A stretch of 64,000 bases of DNA from contig CM057474.1 in the NCBI GenBank assembly GCA_030035585.1, forward strand, positions 2,970,501 through 3,034,500. Direction: 5' to 3'. Both the position numbers and the translations under genes were made by a program. Positions 27,801-36,161 of the stretch are shown piece after piece. Position 1 is the first letter of the stretch. The number at the start of each line of letters is the position of its first letter. This DNA comes from Dugong dugon. Taxonomy: Eukaryota > Chordata > Mammalia > Sirenia > Dugongidae. The notes beneath the pieces were generated by a model. The model searched no databases, had not been told where the DNA came from, and was given only the letters and a program-made list of their open reading frames with translations.

Positions 27801-28667
27801 GAAGACTCACTGTGTATGTCAGGAACAGAAGGTGGACAGATCCTGAAGGTGGAGTACTCTGTACTTGAGTCGGATCAAGGTATCTTGGATGAACAATCTA
27901 GGTATATAATGTTTTGTTTATTACAGCAGTTTTTGAGTAGTTGGAAGTACGTAGCTCTATGTTACTTTTTTCAATAAACTCAGTTTTATCATCTGTCTTC
28001 CACCAAGTAGGGAAGAACCACAGACACTCTAGGCTCTTCCTGAAATGAGTCTTTGCCATCAGGCTGGAAGCCATAGCTTTCTCATTAGTTATTGTGAAGC
28101 TATGTCTGAATTAATTGGGCTCTGGCTCAGTCTTCATTAATTTTGTAAACCTTGACAAATTAATCTTCATTCAAAAAGTAGGGCACTATAATAGCAACCA
28201 CCCCACCTACCTAATAGAAATGATGAAAAGATACTATATTTGAAAGCACGTAGAATTTTTATTACATATAAATCCGAGGTGATTGTTAATACTTAAGTGG
28301 TAGTGGTTAAATTATCATTATGAGCACAAATTTTATGTTGGTAAAGGTAATTACAAATGGGATTTTTATTGGTAAATGGTAGTTTGGAGATCTGACAGTT
28401 AAAAAAATCTCTCCAAAGATGTTATTTGTTAGTGACAAGTTAAATGTATTAAACTTCTGATTGAATATTTGCGTCCCTTACATAAGGTAAAAGATTTGTA
28501 AAAGTTAATAGTGAAGTGAAATAGCATTCATCCAATCCCTTCATTAGACGTGTTTCTCTTTTTTTTGCAGAGCCGATAGTAAGCCATGCTTAAGTTGTAG
28601 TGAACTTGAAAATTCTGTGTCAGAGATAGAAGTAGCAGAAGTGGCTTATAATGCTGATGAAGACTAA
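3685..28667 (+). CDS. SNX16: SNX16, sorting nexin 16 (3' part of gene, five coding exons)
   Basis: The exons are 3685-3833, 17841-17910, 27115-27251, 27782-27901 and 28571-28667, joined in phases 0, 2, 0, 2 and 2. They give 190 residues and a TAA stop. The protein begins inside the PX domain ([17 protein letters not shown]), runs through the end of PX, then a Leu/Glu/Lys-rich coiled coil in the third exon (about residues 74-119 of this part), then an acidic tail ending VAYNADED. Human SNX16 is about 344 residues as I recall, so roughly the last 55 percent is here; the start codon and first half of PX lie upstream of the window. The family binds PI3P on early and late endosomes through PX, self-associates through the coiled coil and affects receptor and cadherin traffic. 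All acceptors end in AG and all donors start with GT. The gene converges on CHMP4C. The assignment rests on remembered homology and is strong; the tail differs most from the human protein. Confidence 0.95.
4850..5822 (+). repeat. L2 LINE 3' region, sense
   Basis: Reads as degenerate L2: a CTCTGCCTGGAAAAG-type block, then AGTGCTTAGCACAGTGCCTG and the end CACTAAGTACTTGTTAACTA. Pyrimidine-rich on this strand, as L2 is. Confidence 0.65.
7513..7715 (-). repeat. AfroSINE, diverged long form
   Basis: Complement of tail, body and head are all present: TTCCAACTCATGGCAACCCA, AACTGCTCCATAGGGTTTG, then CAACCATTTGGTTACTAGCC. Older than most copies here. Confidence 0.7.
8230..8540 (-). repeat. L2-like LINE, antisense
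   Basis: Purine-rich sequence with an internal GGACTTTCCAGACAGAAGGGAA block, resembling the complement of L2. Weak. Confidence 0.4.
9038..9190 (+). mobile_element. MER5-type hAT-Charlie nonautonomous element
   Basis: Matches MER5A order: GAATCACCAGGGGATCTTGT, CTGATTCAGCAGGTCTAGGG, then GGCATTTCTAGCAAGTTTCT and a CTGGCCTGGAGACC end. Confidence 0.65.
10430..10830 (-). repeat. L2 LINE, antisense
   Basis: The complement of the L2 3' half is suggested by CTCCCAGGAAGAGAGAATAG, then GCAAGCATGAGCAAAGGCAT. Confidence 0.5.
10915..11560 (-). repeat. L1 3' UTR, antisense (older copy of the family at 36690 and 44421)
   Basis: Begins with the complement of an L1 3' end (TTTATTGAGTTTTTGGTGAA, AGTTTATACAGCAAGTCAGG). 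It later holds GGGCACCATCTAGTTCTTCT, the complement of the AGAACTAGATGGTGCC block seen in the other copies. Confidence 0.6.
12163..12328 (-). mobile_element. AfroSINE with 11-bp target-site duplication
   Basis: Complete minus-strand copy from the tail (AACCAAAAACCAAACTCGTT) to the head (CACTTTGCCACCAGGGCTC). TGAAATGCAAA flanks it at 12152-12162 and 12329-12339. Confidence 0.93.
12469..15675 (+). mobile_element. Full-length RTE (BovB-like) LINE, 3.2 kb
   Basis: The element is bounded by the 11-bp duplication TATAGTTTGGA (12458-12468 and 15676-15686). It starts CCCCCACGTGTCTGTCCG and ends in the RTE tail GGAACCAACTCAGCAGCACC TAACAACAGCAACG. A single broken reading frame covers an AP-type endonuclease (about 12850-13610), with the motifs QIYAPT, ITGDWN, NQIDYI and GTDHQLL, and a reverse transcriptase (about 14100-15090), with FFDYAKAF and the catalytic YADD in [18 protein letters not shown]. 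Stops and frameshifts interrupt it, including one right after GDWN, so it cannot make its protein. It lies in a SNX16 intron in the sense direction. RTE elements of this group mobilise SINEs in other mammals. Confidence 0.93.
15872..16398. repeat. Interspersed repeat of unassigned family
   Basis: Its 3' part (AATGGAGGACAATCACACAA, then ACACGTTTTTGGGAGGACAT and AATTCAGTCCATGAC) recurs at 36540-36680. The 5' part has the AAATTTATTTTCTCACAGTC and GAAGTCCAGATTC blocks seen in widespread mammalian repeats. LTR or DNA-element origin cannot be decided here. Confidence 0.5.
16621..16826 (-). mobile_element. AfroSINE with target-site duplication
   Basis: Full minus-strand copy, long form (with the AGGAGCAGATCACCAGGTC body). 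Flanked by TAAAATTGAC (16611-16620) and TTAAATTGAC (16827-16836). Its tail begins GTTGTTGTTGTG. Confidence 0.9.
16917..17031 (-). mobile_element. RTE LINE 3' fragment
   Basis: Complement of the last 115 bp of the RTE: TTGTTGTTGTTAGGTGCTGT through ACAGAACAAAACACTGTCCA to CGTTATGCTTGAGCTCA. 5'-truncated. Confidence 0.85.
17841..17910 (+). CDS. SNX16: SNX16 exon, end of PX domain
   Basis: The acceptor is a T-rich tract ending CTTTGAAAAG, and the donor CGG|GTAAGT is close to consensus. The 70-nt exon supplies the last base of a Cys codon and then [20 protein letters not shown] followed by ESR. This is the final PX helix and the linker into the coiled coil. In the human protein this stretch follows DIANC, and the junction rebuilds AN-C-VAV exactly. 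The exon ends on a codon boundary. Introns of 14.0 kb and 9.2 kb flank it. Confidence 0.95.
18690..20765 (-). repeat. L1 LINE, antisense
   Basis: The complement of the L1 ORF2 and 3' end is recognisable: CCCAGGCAACCACTGATCTG, GGATATACCACATTTTGTTT, TTGCTGCTGTGAACAATCTT, CACCAACACTGGATATTATG and the ORF2 blocks that follow. A short TATG/TACA-rich patch lies at 18808-18870. Confidence 0.75.
20769..20920 (-). mobile_element. AfroSINE inserted in antisense L1
   Basis: Minus-strand copy: TTGCTGTTGAATCAATTCTG, GACAGAGTAGAACTGCCCCA, then TTGTGGTTAGCAGCCGGACT. Confidence 0.87.
20930..21395 (-). repeat. L1 LINE, antisense (continuation)
   Basis: Complement of L1 ORF2 5' part: CCCTTTTTGTCTCTAGTGGT, TTTTGTTTGATATTAATATA and the GGGTCTTGTTCTTTTATTCA block. 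Confidence 0.7.
21412..21650 (-). mobile_element. hAT-type nonautonomous DNA transposon (MER group)
   Basis: Ends are complementary: AGTTTCTCAGCCTTCACACT at left and TTGGTTGAGAACCACTGATT at right. The interior holds the known CACACTATTGGCATTTTGGG and CTCCAGACATCGCCAAGTGT blocks. Exact family not named. Confidence 0.6.
21672..21880 (-). mobile_element. AfroSINE
   Basis: Nearly complete long-form minus-strand copy: AACCTGTTGCTGTCAAGTTG, GGAAGCAGACTGCCACATCT and the head CTTAACAACTGCTCCGCCCA. Confidence 0.9.
22235..22860 (-). repeat. L1 LINE, antisense (second, overlapping part of ORF2)
   Basis: Covers the same ORF2 zone as 20930-21395 (CATTTGGTCTGATATTAATA; GTTGGTGTGTCTCTTACAAA), so a second L1 copy or a rearranged one is present. 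Confidence 0.65.
22873..23153 (-). mobile_element. Tigger-like (pogo/Tc1-mariner) DNA transposon, deleted
   Basis: Inverted ends: CAGTCCCGGGTTATGAGAC at left and CTCGTTCGTAACCCGGGCAC at right. On the minus strand, an interior frame reads [11 protein letters not shown] then [10 protein letters not shown], resembling the DNA-binding part of a Tigger transposase (EFxASRGWFxRF). Too short to be functional. Confidence 0.65.
23160..24110 (-). repeat. L1/HAL1-like LINE 5' region, antisense
   Basis: T-rich sequence with TCTAGTAGTTCTGTGATCTG, CTTTCATGTTGGATTGTTTC and TTTGTAATTTTGGATTGTAA, as in antisense 5' halves of old L1 and HAL1 elements. Family uncertain. Confidence 0.5.
24744..24922 (+). mobile_element. 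AfroSINE with 12-bp target-site duplication
   Basis: Complete plus-strand copy from GGAGCTCTGGTGGCATAGTG (tRNA-like A box region) through AGCAGTTCAAATCCACC (B box region) to the tail GGGCTTGGTTTTTTGGT. TCTTACGTGGTT (24732-24743) and TCTTATGTGGTT (24923-24934) flank it. Confidence 0.96.
25040..25480 (-). repeat. L2-like LINE, antisense
   Basis: The CACAGGTAACATGATCACAT and GAGAGTGGATTGGAAGAGTG blocks resemble the upstream part of antisense L2. Weak. Confidence 0.4.
27115..27251 (+). CDS. SNX16: SNX16 exon, coiled coil
   Basis: The acceptor follows a strong TTTTTGTTTTGTTTTTAG tract, and the donor is AG|GTGTGT. The 137-nt exon encodes [20 protein letters not shown], then [20 protein letters not shown], then LEGRI and a split Arg codon. 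Leu and Ile recur at heptad-like spacing among Glu, Lys and Gln, as in a parallel coiled coil, and there is no proline. In SNX16 this segment drives self-association. The reading frame is clean. Confidence 0.95.
27782..27901 (+). CDS. SNX16: SNX16 exon, acidic C-terminal tail (part 1)
   Basis: The acceptor is TTGACTTTTAG at 27771-27781, and the donor TCTAG|GTATATAAT is weak because bases +4 to +6 depart from GTAAGT. The 120-nt exon completes the split Arg, then encodes [39 protein letters not shown] and the first two bases of another Arg. From memory, the human tail reads similarly (SLEPEESL...EGEQILKVE), but here there are several changes, so this is the most divergent part of the visible protein. 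Translation past the donor stays open for 24 codons to a TAA that overlaps an AATAAA at 27973-27978. Confidence 0.93.
27973..27978 (+). terminator. Intronic AATAAA directly after SNX16 exon 27782-27901
   Basis: TTTTTTCAATAAACT lies 72 nt past a weak donor. The open frame that reads through the donor ends in a TAA that is part of this hexamer. It could serve a shortened SNX16 transcript with a different 24-residue tail; no transcript evidence is available. Confidence 0.3.
28130..28265 (+). repeat. MIR-like SINE in SNX16 intron
   Basis: Order of weak MIR blocks: CCTTGACAAATTAATCTTCA, CACCCCACCTACCTAATAGA, then GAAATGATGAAAAGATA. Confidence 0.4.
28571..28667 (+). CDS. SNX16: SNX16 terminal coding exon
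   Basis: The acceptor is TTTTTTTTGCAG|A. The exon finishes the split Arg codon and encodes [20 protein letters not shown] then [11 protein letters not shown] and TAA at 28665-28667. The closing [11 protein letters not shown] plus acidic end matches the known SNX16 C-terminus, which confirms the gene assignment and frame. The 3' UTR continues directly. Confidence 0.95.
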
Positions 28668-29337
28668 TGCATCTCAAGCATCTCCCTCCATTTTGACATT
28701 TTAGTAAATTAGAACCTAGTTGCAGTTATTTTTTTAAAAAAGGACTGTGAAACATTTACAGAAAAAGCAAGAATGTACATGTATAAAGTTTACATAAAGA
28801 AAAAATATTTAAGTTATTGGGATAGGAAATATATTCGCTGCTGCTTTTAATCATCTTTTATCCACTTTTGTATTCAATACACTAAAAAATTCTAGGATTC
28901 TGTTACCGAAGCTCATGTTCTTAAATACTGCACATAAATGATAATGGTATTTTGCCACTATATTTTGCTCCAAACTGACATGTATGTGTATTTTTTTTTA
29001 ATCACCAGTTATATTCGTCAAATAGAAATTAATTGCACGTTCCTATCGGGATGATTATATACTGCTTTGTATCTCTGACATATTTTCATTAGTGGTTTAA
29101 ATTAATGAACATCATAGTAAGACAAAGACAAGCTGAATTGTAAATGTTGACATTTTTACCATCTCTAAATGAAAATTGGTTGTTTGGAATGTTAATACTA
29201 TTTAAAAGAAAAGGAAATGACATGCCTTTCTAGTACCAAAGAAAAACTGTTTGAAAGAGCTGAAATCACAGAGCTAAGTGATAAAAACAGTCTTGATTTG
29301 AAAAGCTAATTCCTGAATGTCAAGGGACTATAATACC

Positions 29338-29490
29338 ATGGAACCCTGGTGGCTTAGTAATTAAGAGCTTGGCTGCTCACCAAAAGGTCAGCAGTTCAAG
29401 TCCACCAGCTGCTCCTTGGAAACCCTATGGGGACAGTTCTGCTGTGTCCTGTAGGGTCACAATGAGTCAGAATCGGCTCGAAGGCAATGG
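29338..29490 (+). mobile_element. AfroSINE in SNX16 3' UTR
   Basis: Plus-strand copy from GGAACCCTGGTGGCTTAGTA to GAATCGGCTCGAAGGCAATGG. It lacks the usual GTTTGGTTTT end. An 8-bp duplication ATAATACC flanks it (29330-29337 and 29491-29498). It lies 0.67 kb after the stop codon, in the same direction as the gene, so it is likely part of the mRNA. Confidence 0.95.
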
Positions 29491-31004
29491 ATAATACCCT
29501 GTCCCGATTTATTATCGTATGTTATGCTTGTTTATTTTCCATATAATCTTAAATCTCTACCTGTAGAATCCGTGGGTTTGCCTTCTTCAGCACACTACCT
29601 CTTTTTCTAATCAAGGCATACTCTTTGGAAAATATAGAGTCTGAGCAAATAGGAAGTTACACAAAAAGAGAAGAAAAGAAAAAGCCATATATGCTAGAAA
29701 GTTCCTAGCTAGGCTGACGCCTCTGGTATGGCGTTTTTATTTCTGTATATGTGAAGATGTTGCTGTGATGTATTGTGACTGATTTTAATATATTTAGCCA
29801 AGTGATGCACTTTATGATAATTAAACTCTTCTGTGCCAAGTTTAATTGGTGAATTCCTTTAGTAAGTGGAGTTAGGAGAAGGAATTATGTAACGCCTTTA
29901 GCCGTTCACATTTTACAGAAGTGTCCTAGGGTCTGTGAGTCAGCTTTATGAAAATATTTTCTGCTTATTTCAGCTTTGCATTTAGTTATTGAAAGTGCCT
30001 TGTTTCATTTTATCGTATGAAGTTACTCATTTATTTTGTTTCTACTGTTTTACCAGTTGCTGTTAATCTGCACTGTTATCCTGCTAGCATTTGGAAATCC
30101 CATTTGTTATACTGAGCTGCATATGCTTTCTAAAAACTGAGGGAAATAGAAACAATCTCCGGTTTTTTGTTTCTTTACTATGTAGAAGTTTATGAGTATC
30201 TTGATTGATGTACATGCTAAGATACAGTTGTTTAAAATTCCGCTGATAAAGATCAGCGCATTCAGTGGCTGTTGTTAATCTCTGATCTAAAAAAGAGACT
30301 ACTTTTTACTAAAGTACCAAAATTTTTAAAGTCTTTGTCAGAATACACAGGTATGCTCTGTCTCAGAATTTTCCACAAAGTATATATTACAAATGTGTTT
30401 ACTGTCCTTGGAGACGGAAAAATTTCAATATAATGAACCGGTCTACTTGTTCATTTAAAAAGTACCGTTCTAGACCTTGCAAAAGGTTTTAAAAGAACAA
30501 TCATTTAAATCAATTAATACCATTTTTAGTCTAATAAAACAAGGTGATTTTTGCCAAATTCCAGATATTACAGTGCTATGTATCTGCCTTAAAGTGAACC
30601 ACACCCACTTTTAAAATCTGGCCTTTCAGAAGATGGTATTTGTAGTCTTGGATGGGGGAAGAATAACTCTGTTAATTAGGTAAGCCATTATTATTTATAT
30701 TTAGAATTTACTTTTTTTTACTTTTATAATGCATTTTATTCCCAGTATTCTATTCATTTAATAAATTATTTTTTTCAGTACAGCAGAAGCTACGTTGTTA
30801 AGATATTGAATATCTTTTTCCCCCTCCAATTTCTGTGTTCTTCTCCCTAATCCCAGTTGTTATTACCAATTAAGTTATATTTAAGTGCTGCATTTCACAG
30901 ATGTGGAGTGAGTCTGTGATTTTCTTTTGACATTTACATGTCACATTACTGATAATTTTAGGTCTTGTCAGCAGGCGCAATGAACTTCAGATGTAACCAA
31001 TATT

Positions 31005-31010
31005 AATAAA
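31005..31010 (+). terminator. Candidate poly(A) signal of SNX16
   Basis: AATAAA occurs in TATTAATAAAAAACT, about 2.3 kb after the SNX16 stop. Alternatives lie at 30533, 30760 and 32727. Placement is uncertain. Confidence 0.35.
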
Positions 31011-32882
31011 AAACTAAACATAGCTGAACCAGAAAAACACTTTCGTGGATAATCTTTTACCTTTTTTTAAGATTTCCGTTCACATATAGGTAGTCCAACC
31101 GTGAAACTTAGCATTAAAAATTATATTTTAAATATATATTTATTTGTTCAAAATGTATTTTATCTGTTAACTACTCTGAGATTAGCCATTGGGAAGTACA
31201 TTTAGAAAACTGTGTTCCTCAAATACATATGTAGTTTTGTTCGGCTATCTGTTATATTAGGAGGGAACAGTGGCTTAAGTCTAAACATAATGCATACCTG
31301 TGGTTTTAAAGTGGGTTTTATCACTAATAAGGACAGAGGGGTTTTTGGATTCTGTTAAAACCAGTGTCTTTTCCCAACTAGCAGAGAGAGGAACCCAAAC
31401 GTTACCCTCTGGAGACCTTCAGAGAGCTCCGTGTTTGCCCCACATGTCACTGTTCATTGAGTTTCCTTTACTTCACTGCACTTGCTGCTGGGCTTCTATA
31501 CTGTTGCCTTTTACCAGGGAAAAGCAATCATCAAAACTTGTGTTTTCAACGAATGTGTCTTTAATCCAGTTGGCTGCTTTTCACACCATGTACCCTTTAT
31601 GGGGACCCATGGGAGAAATTTCTCTTAAGTCTACGTACCAGTAAAACTGAGCTTTTGCTGAAAAATTGATTTGTTTTTATATTAAAGACTCAGTTACTTA
31701 TATGGGTTTTGTTTTGCCTTTTTGGCACCTCTGAGCCTAATTGTTTTCACCTCTAGCTACTGCATAGAACTGTATGCGTTATGCTTGGTGCAGTAATCAT
31801 GGCTTTATTGTATTTGTCTATCTTTATCTTTCTCCTAACTCTAGCTTTCTTCCCTATTTAATTTATCCTGTTAGAACACATGTAGTTTTGTTCTGATGAC
31901 GTCTCAGACTTGAACAGCATCTTAGACTACATTTAGGTAAGAACTTGTCATATCCTTGCACTTGATCTTAAACAATCACTACCACCACCAAGTGATGCCA
32001 GTAATTACAAACAGTTAAATTATCCTTCTCCTTTAAAAATGCCTTTAAGTAAGATCAGTGACTATGGAATGCAAACGGAGAAATGCTAGCTGGTGGCAAG
32101 CTATGGGTAGGTTTTTGGCCAGAGCACATAGTGATTAAGTCATGGTTTTAACCATAGCCTCAAATTAGAACAGACCCCCCTTGCCAGTTACATACAGTGA
32201 GGTGGTGTCTAAAGTCCTTTGCTGAAGTGTGAGATATAAAGCTCCACCTTGTCATTATTGAGCCCTTAACTCTAGAGGACTTACCCTCTAGAATTAGTTG
32301 ATCTGCCAATTCAAGCTTTCAGTTATCTTGCATAGCAAACACTGTCCATTGTCCAACCCAACAGATACTTGTAATCCTCTTCTTTGCCACCTCCAGGATA
32401 GGAGTTGGAAAAGCTAAATACTTACTTTCTCGGCTCTGGGTTTGGAGATGTGACACAATTATGGACAGTGAGACAAGGGAAAGTCTGCTGGTGGCTTCTG
32501 GGAAGTCTTGCTTTTCCTGAAAGCAGGCAGACATGCTCAGATACAGTCCCTTCCTCTTGTTTTGTTCTCAGATTTGCTGTCCAGAGGTACTGTGGCAGAC
32601 GTGAGGTGTGACCAGCATAGGGAAGGGTAAGAGAAGCACAGAGATTCTGCCTCCTTCTTCAGCAACTGTAATTCATGGATTTTTTTTGCTAATTGTAACC
32701 AAAAACATTTCTAATTGATGTACCAAAATAAAAGCTATCTTAATTTGGATTGCAGATTATAATCTTAAGGAACAAAAGCTTTAAAAAAAAAAAAAAAAAA
32801 AAGCTTTTCTGTCTGTAGTGATAGTGTTTTTTTGTTTGTTTTTTTAAAGCTCAAGAGGAGAGAACGTCTGTTAGACATAACT

Positions 32883-32903
32883 GTTGTTGCTAGGTGCCAT
32901 CCA
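32883..32903 (-). mobile_element. 21-bp RTE 3'-end insertion
   Basis: GTTGTTGCTAGGTGCCATCC is the complement of the RTE terminus GGCACCTAACAACAAC. TTAGACATAACT flanks it exactly at 32871-32882 and 32904-32915, showing that it is a real retrotransposition truncated almost to nothing. Confidence 0.8.
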
Positions 32904-33054
32904 TTAGACATAACTTAAGTCCCTTAACTTTTGAGGCTCCTCTGGCAAATCAAATATGAAAGAGAATACAAATAGTCTATTTTCTACATATAGTATAGGA
33001 ACATCATTGAAATAGTTACAGAAATACTTCACAGTTCAAAAGATCAAAGTAGAT

Positions 33055-33160
33055 AGCCTCTTCATTCATTTGTTCATTCAGCAAACATTTATTGTGCATT
33101 GACTATGACTTGGCACTGAGTTATAAAAATTAAGAAATAGACATGAGTTCTTGGTTCTTT
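33055..33160 (-). repeat. L2 LINE 3' end, antisense
   Basis: TTCATTTGTTCATTCAGCAA, then CATTTATTGTGCATTGACTA: complement of the L2 terminus. Confidence 0.5.
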
Positions 33161-33639
33161 CTTAGTAATCCATATCCCTAATGCATTTTCTGATTAGCTT
33201 TATGGTTTCTTTAGAGTGAAGACTCAAGACCTGTGGGAAAGAACCTGACAGAAAGCTTCTCAATTTTTCGTTTTTTTCAAACTTGTGCTGCTATCTGGCT
33301 ATACTTTTACCAAGTTCTTTCCAAATCATTTGACCTAGTTTTCCCACAAATATTTTGCATTCATATTTCATTAGTTCATACTATATTAATCAACTTATTT
33401 TAAATTCAACTTTAAATACAGCTGCTGTACACAAATTTGGAAACAAACTGATTCTTAGTAACCATACAGCACACTGGGGGAGTAGGGGCATGCAGGTGAT
33501 CTGAAAAGGAGCCCAGTGGCCACAAGCATTCAGGTGTCTTACAGAGTGTACTTTATAGTAAAGATGGAGAACCTCAGCATATCTGTTAAGTGAGTATTCC
33601 ATGGCTGAGGGGCAGGGATGATTTACCTTATACCTAAAA

Positions 33640-34232
33640 CCTATCCAATTCTCCTCGTCTCCACAACCATCACCCCGGGCCAGTATCTCAGATGAATCAC
33701 CGCAATCACCTTTTAACTGGTCTCCCTGCTCCCACCTTCGCCCCTGCTGTGATCCTTGCTCGGCAGTGGCCACAGTGTTCTTTTTGAAAACCTAAATCAT
33801 GTCCTGTGTTTTCTCTACTTAAGAATTTTCGAAGGTTTCCCCTTGTGCTTAAAATTATAAGGTTCAGGCATCTTGCAGTGGCCTCCAAACATGACCTCAC
33901 TTCTGCCAACTGCTCTTCCTAATGCCAGCCACGTTGTCCTTCTTTCTGTTCCATACGTCTGTCAAGCTCCTTCCTGCCTCTTAACTTTGCCATATGCCCT
34001 TGTCTAAAATGCTGTTCCTAGATGCCTCCCTGGCTGGCTCCTCTTCAGGTCTTAGGTTAAACGTCACTACTTCAGGCTGCCTGAAAATAGTCCTCAAAGC
34101 AGTCACCTCCGCCTCAGATTTCCAGTTGGCTTACTGTCTTTTTCAGCTGCCCCACTCCCCAGTCCTGCCCTCCTCCCAGCTTAGCAGAGGTCCTGGCACA
34201 GTAGTGCTCAAAAAGTATTTGTTGAATGAATA
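33640..34232 (+). repeat. L2 LINE 3' region, sense
   Basis: Typical degenerate L2 order, including ATCATGTCCTGTGTTTTCTC, GTGGCCTCCAAACATGACCT and the end GTGCTCAAAAAGTATTTGTTGAATGAAT. Confidence 0.75.
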
Positions 34233-34514
34233 AGGTTATAAAGACCCGAATGAGGAAGGTATTAAAGAAAGTAGAGAGCAATAGCAAAAGATACTTGGAA
34301 GGAAAATGTAAATCCTGGGGCTGGGTACTATCTGGGTAAATGTTATACTAACTGAGGCTGGAGGGTGGGGGGACCCAGTATAGGCTGTCTAGGGCCTGCT
34401 GGGTTTGAAACACCACAGGCAATGCAGATGACGTCCTCCCGTGGGTGGTTGGATACAAGAGTCAGAAAATTCAGGGATTTAGGAGAGGCCAGCCTTACAG
34501 AACTGAAGCCGTAT

Positions 34515-35032
34515 CAATGAGGAGGTAGTCAAGAAATCAAATGACATATTACATTAGGCAGATATGCCGCAAGAGACCTCTTTAAAGTGTTAAAAAGCAA
34601 AGATGTCACTTTAAGAACTAAAGTGCACCTGGACAATGAAGGAAGACCAAAGAAGAATTGATGCCTTTGAATTATGGTGTTGGCAAAGAATATTGAATAT
34701 ACCATGGACTGCCAGAAGAAAAAAACAAATCTGTCTTGGAAAAAGTACAACCAGAATGCTCCTTAGAAGCAAAGATGGCGAGACTTCGTCTCATGTACTT
34801 TGGACATGTTATCAGGAGGGACCAGTCCCTGGAGAAGGACATCATGGTTGTTCAAGCAGAGGATCAGTGAAAAAGAGGAAGACCGTCAATGGGATGGATT
34901 GACAAAAGTGGCTGCAACATTCGGCTGAAACATAGCAAGGATTGTGAGGACGGTGCAGGACCGGGCAGTATTTCGTTCTGTTGTACACAGGGTCGCTGTG
35001 AGTTGGAACCAATGCGACGGCACCTAACAACA
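34515..35032 (+). mobile_element. RTE LINE 3' fragment, sense
   Basis: Matches the full-length copy from about 15118 to its end, with small deletions. Shared blocks include GACCTCTTTAAAGTGTT, AGAATGCTCCTTAGAAGCAA and the tail CGACGGCACCTAACAACA. 5'-truncated; the remaining frame is broken. Confidence 0.93.
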
Positions 35033-36024
35033 TTACCCTCTTATTCTCCTATTCCTTGCTTAGAGTACAGCGGTCTAGAACATATTAGGAACTCAGATTC
35101 CAGCCCTGAAGTGAAAACGACCGGAAATGATGACTCCATGTGTGCTGTAGTGACAAGCGTCCTGGAAATACGCCTGATGGGCCCAGGTGTTGCATCCCGT
35201 TAATTGTTTTTCATTCCATAAGAAATCTGTTATCACCAAAGGTCATATTTAATAATAACAGAGATATAAATAGCCCAGTATCACAAAGTTCTTTCTTTGT
35301 CCTTTGCTTATTTTACTACTAGTATTTAAAGTGAAGTTGAGGGAAAAAAAGAATTCAAATAGGCAATAAATGAAAAAAGTTTGGTCTCACTAGTAATCAC
35401 AGAAATATAACTGCAGTAAGAAGGCAATATATTGACAGATTTTTTTTTAACAATGTTCTGACTAGAGTGTAGGGAAATTAACTGTGCATTGCAGGTGAGA
35501 CTATGAATTGGCTTAAGAATAATAATATTTCTGGATCTGATTTGACTACATATAGCAAAACCATTAAAAATGTTCATAATCTTTCACCCAACAATTACAC
35601 TTCTAGGAACTTAAACTAAGGAATTCGATATGAATGTGGATCACATCACAAACACTTCAACCAAAGTTTCCAGTACTAGATTTGTTAATAAACTATGGCA
35701 GATAAAAAAAAATAAACTCTTTTATACCCAATAAAATGATGTTGCAGAAAAATAATGTTTATGATATATTACTAAGTGAAATAATCAGATTACAAAATAG
35801 TATGATCTCACTTTTATAAGTGAAAAGGTCCACATTCATGAATGAATTTTGTATTCAGAAATAATAAATACAGTAAAGCATTAGCGATGGTTATCTCTAC
35901 TTAAATTTTATTTTCTTCTTTTCATGAATCTGTATTCTCTCAATTTTCTACAATAAGCATATATGACTTTGTAACTTTTTAGGAGTATTTAAAAAATAAT
36001 AACTAGTAAGCATATTGCCCACCA

Positions 36025-36150
36025 TCTACTATCTGTTCAATTTCTGGCAAATTCCTTAACCTTTATGTCTCATCTGTAAAAAGAAGATTAATACCACCCA
36101 AACTACATCATTGTTGTGGCCCTAAATAAAATGTGAAAATGCTACACCAA
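36025..36150 (+). repeat. MIR SINE
   Basis: CAAATTCCTTAACCTTTATG, TCATCTGTAAAAAGAAGATT and the CATTGTTGTGGCCCTAAATA block follow MIR order. Confidence 0.5.
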
Positions 36151-36161
36151 GTCTATCACAT

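Larger units (their letters stand above)
28668..31010 (+). other. SNX16: SNX16 3' UTR (end uncertain)
   Basis: AT-rich sequence follows the stop codon without any recognisable new exon. Canonical AATAAA hexamers lie at 30533-30538, 30760-30765 and 31005-31010, and another at 32727-32732. The span shown ends at the 31005 signal as a working choice; the true end cannot be fixed without transcript data. An AfroSINE with its own target-site duplication sits inside, at 29338-29490. The remaining sequence looks single-copy and has several ATTTA motifs typical of AU-rich UTRs. Confidence 0.55.

Noticed and set aside
31300..31644. 114-residue open frame after SNX16
   Set aside because: No splice signals, domain or recognisable homology; length is within chance expectation for 64 kb in six frames.
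32776..32825. A20 run with AAAGCTT/AAGCTTT on either side, looking like a hairpin
   Set aside because: A simple A-run bounded by a chance HindIII-type palindrome; no terminator or small RNA logic in this genome.
33390..33909. 127-residue minus-strand frame and neighbour
   Set aside because: Largely antisense to an L2 element (33640-34232).
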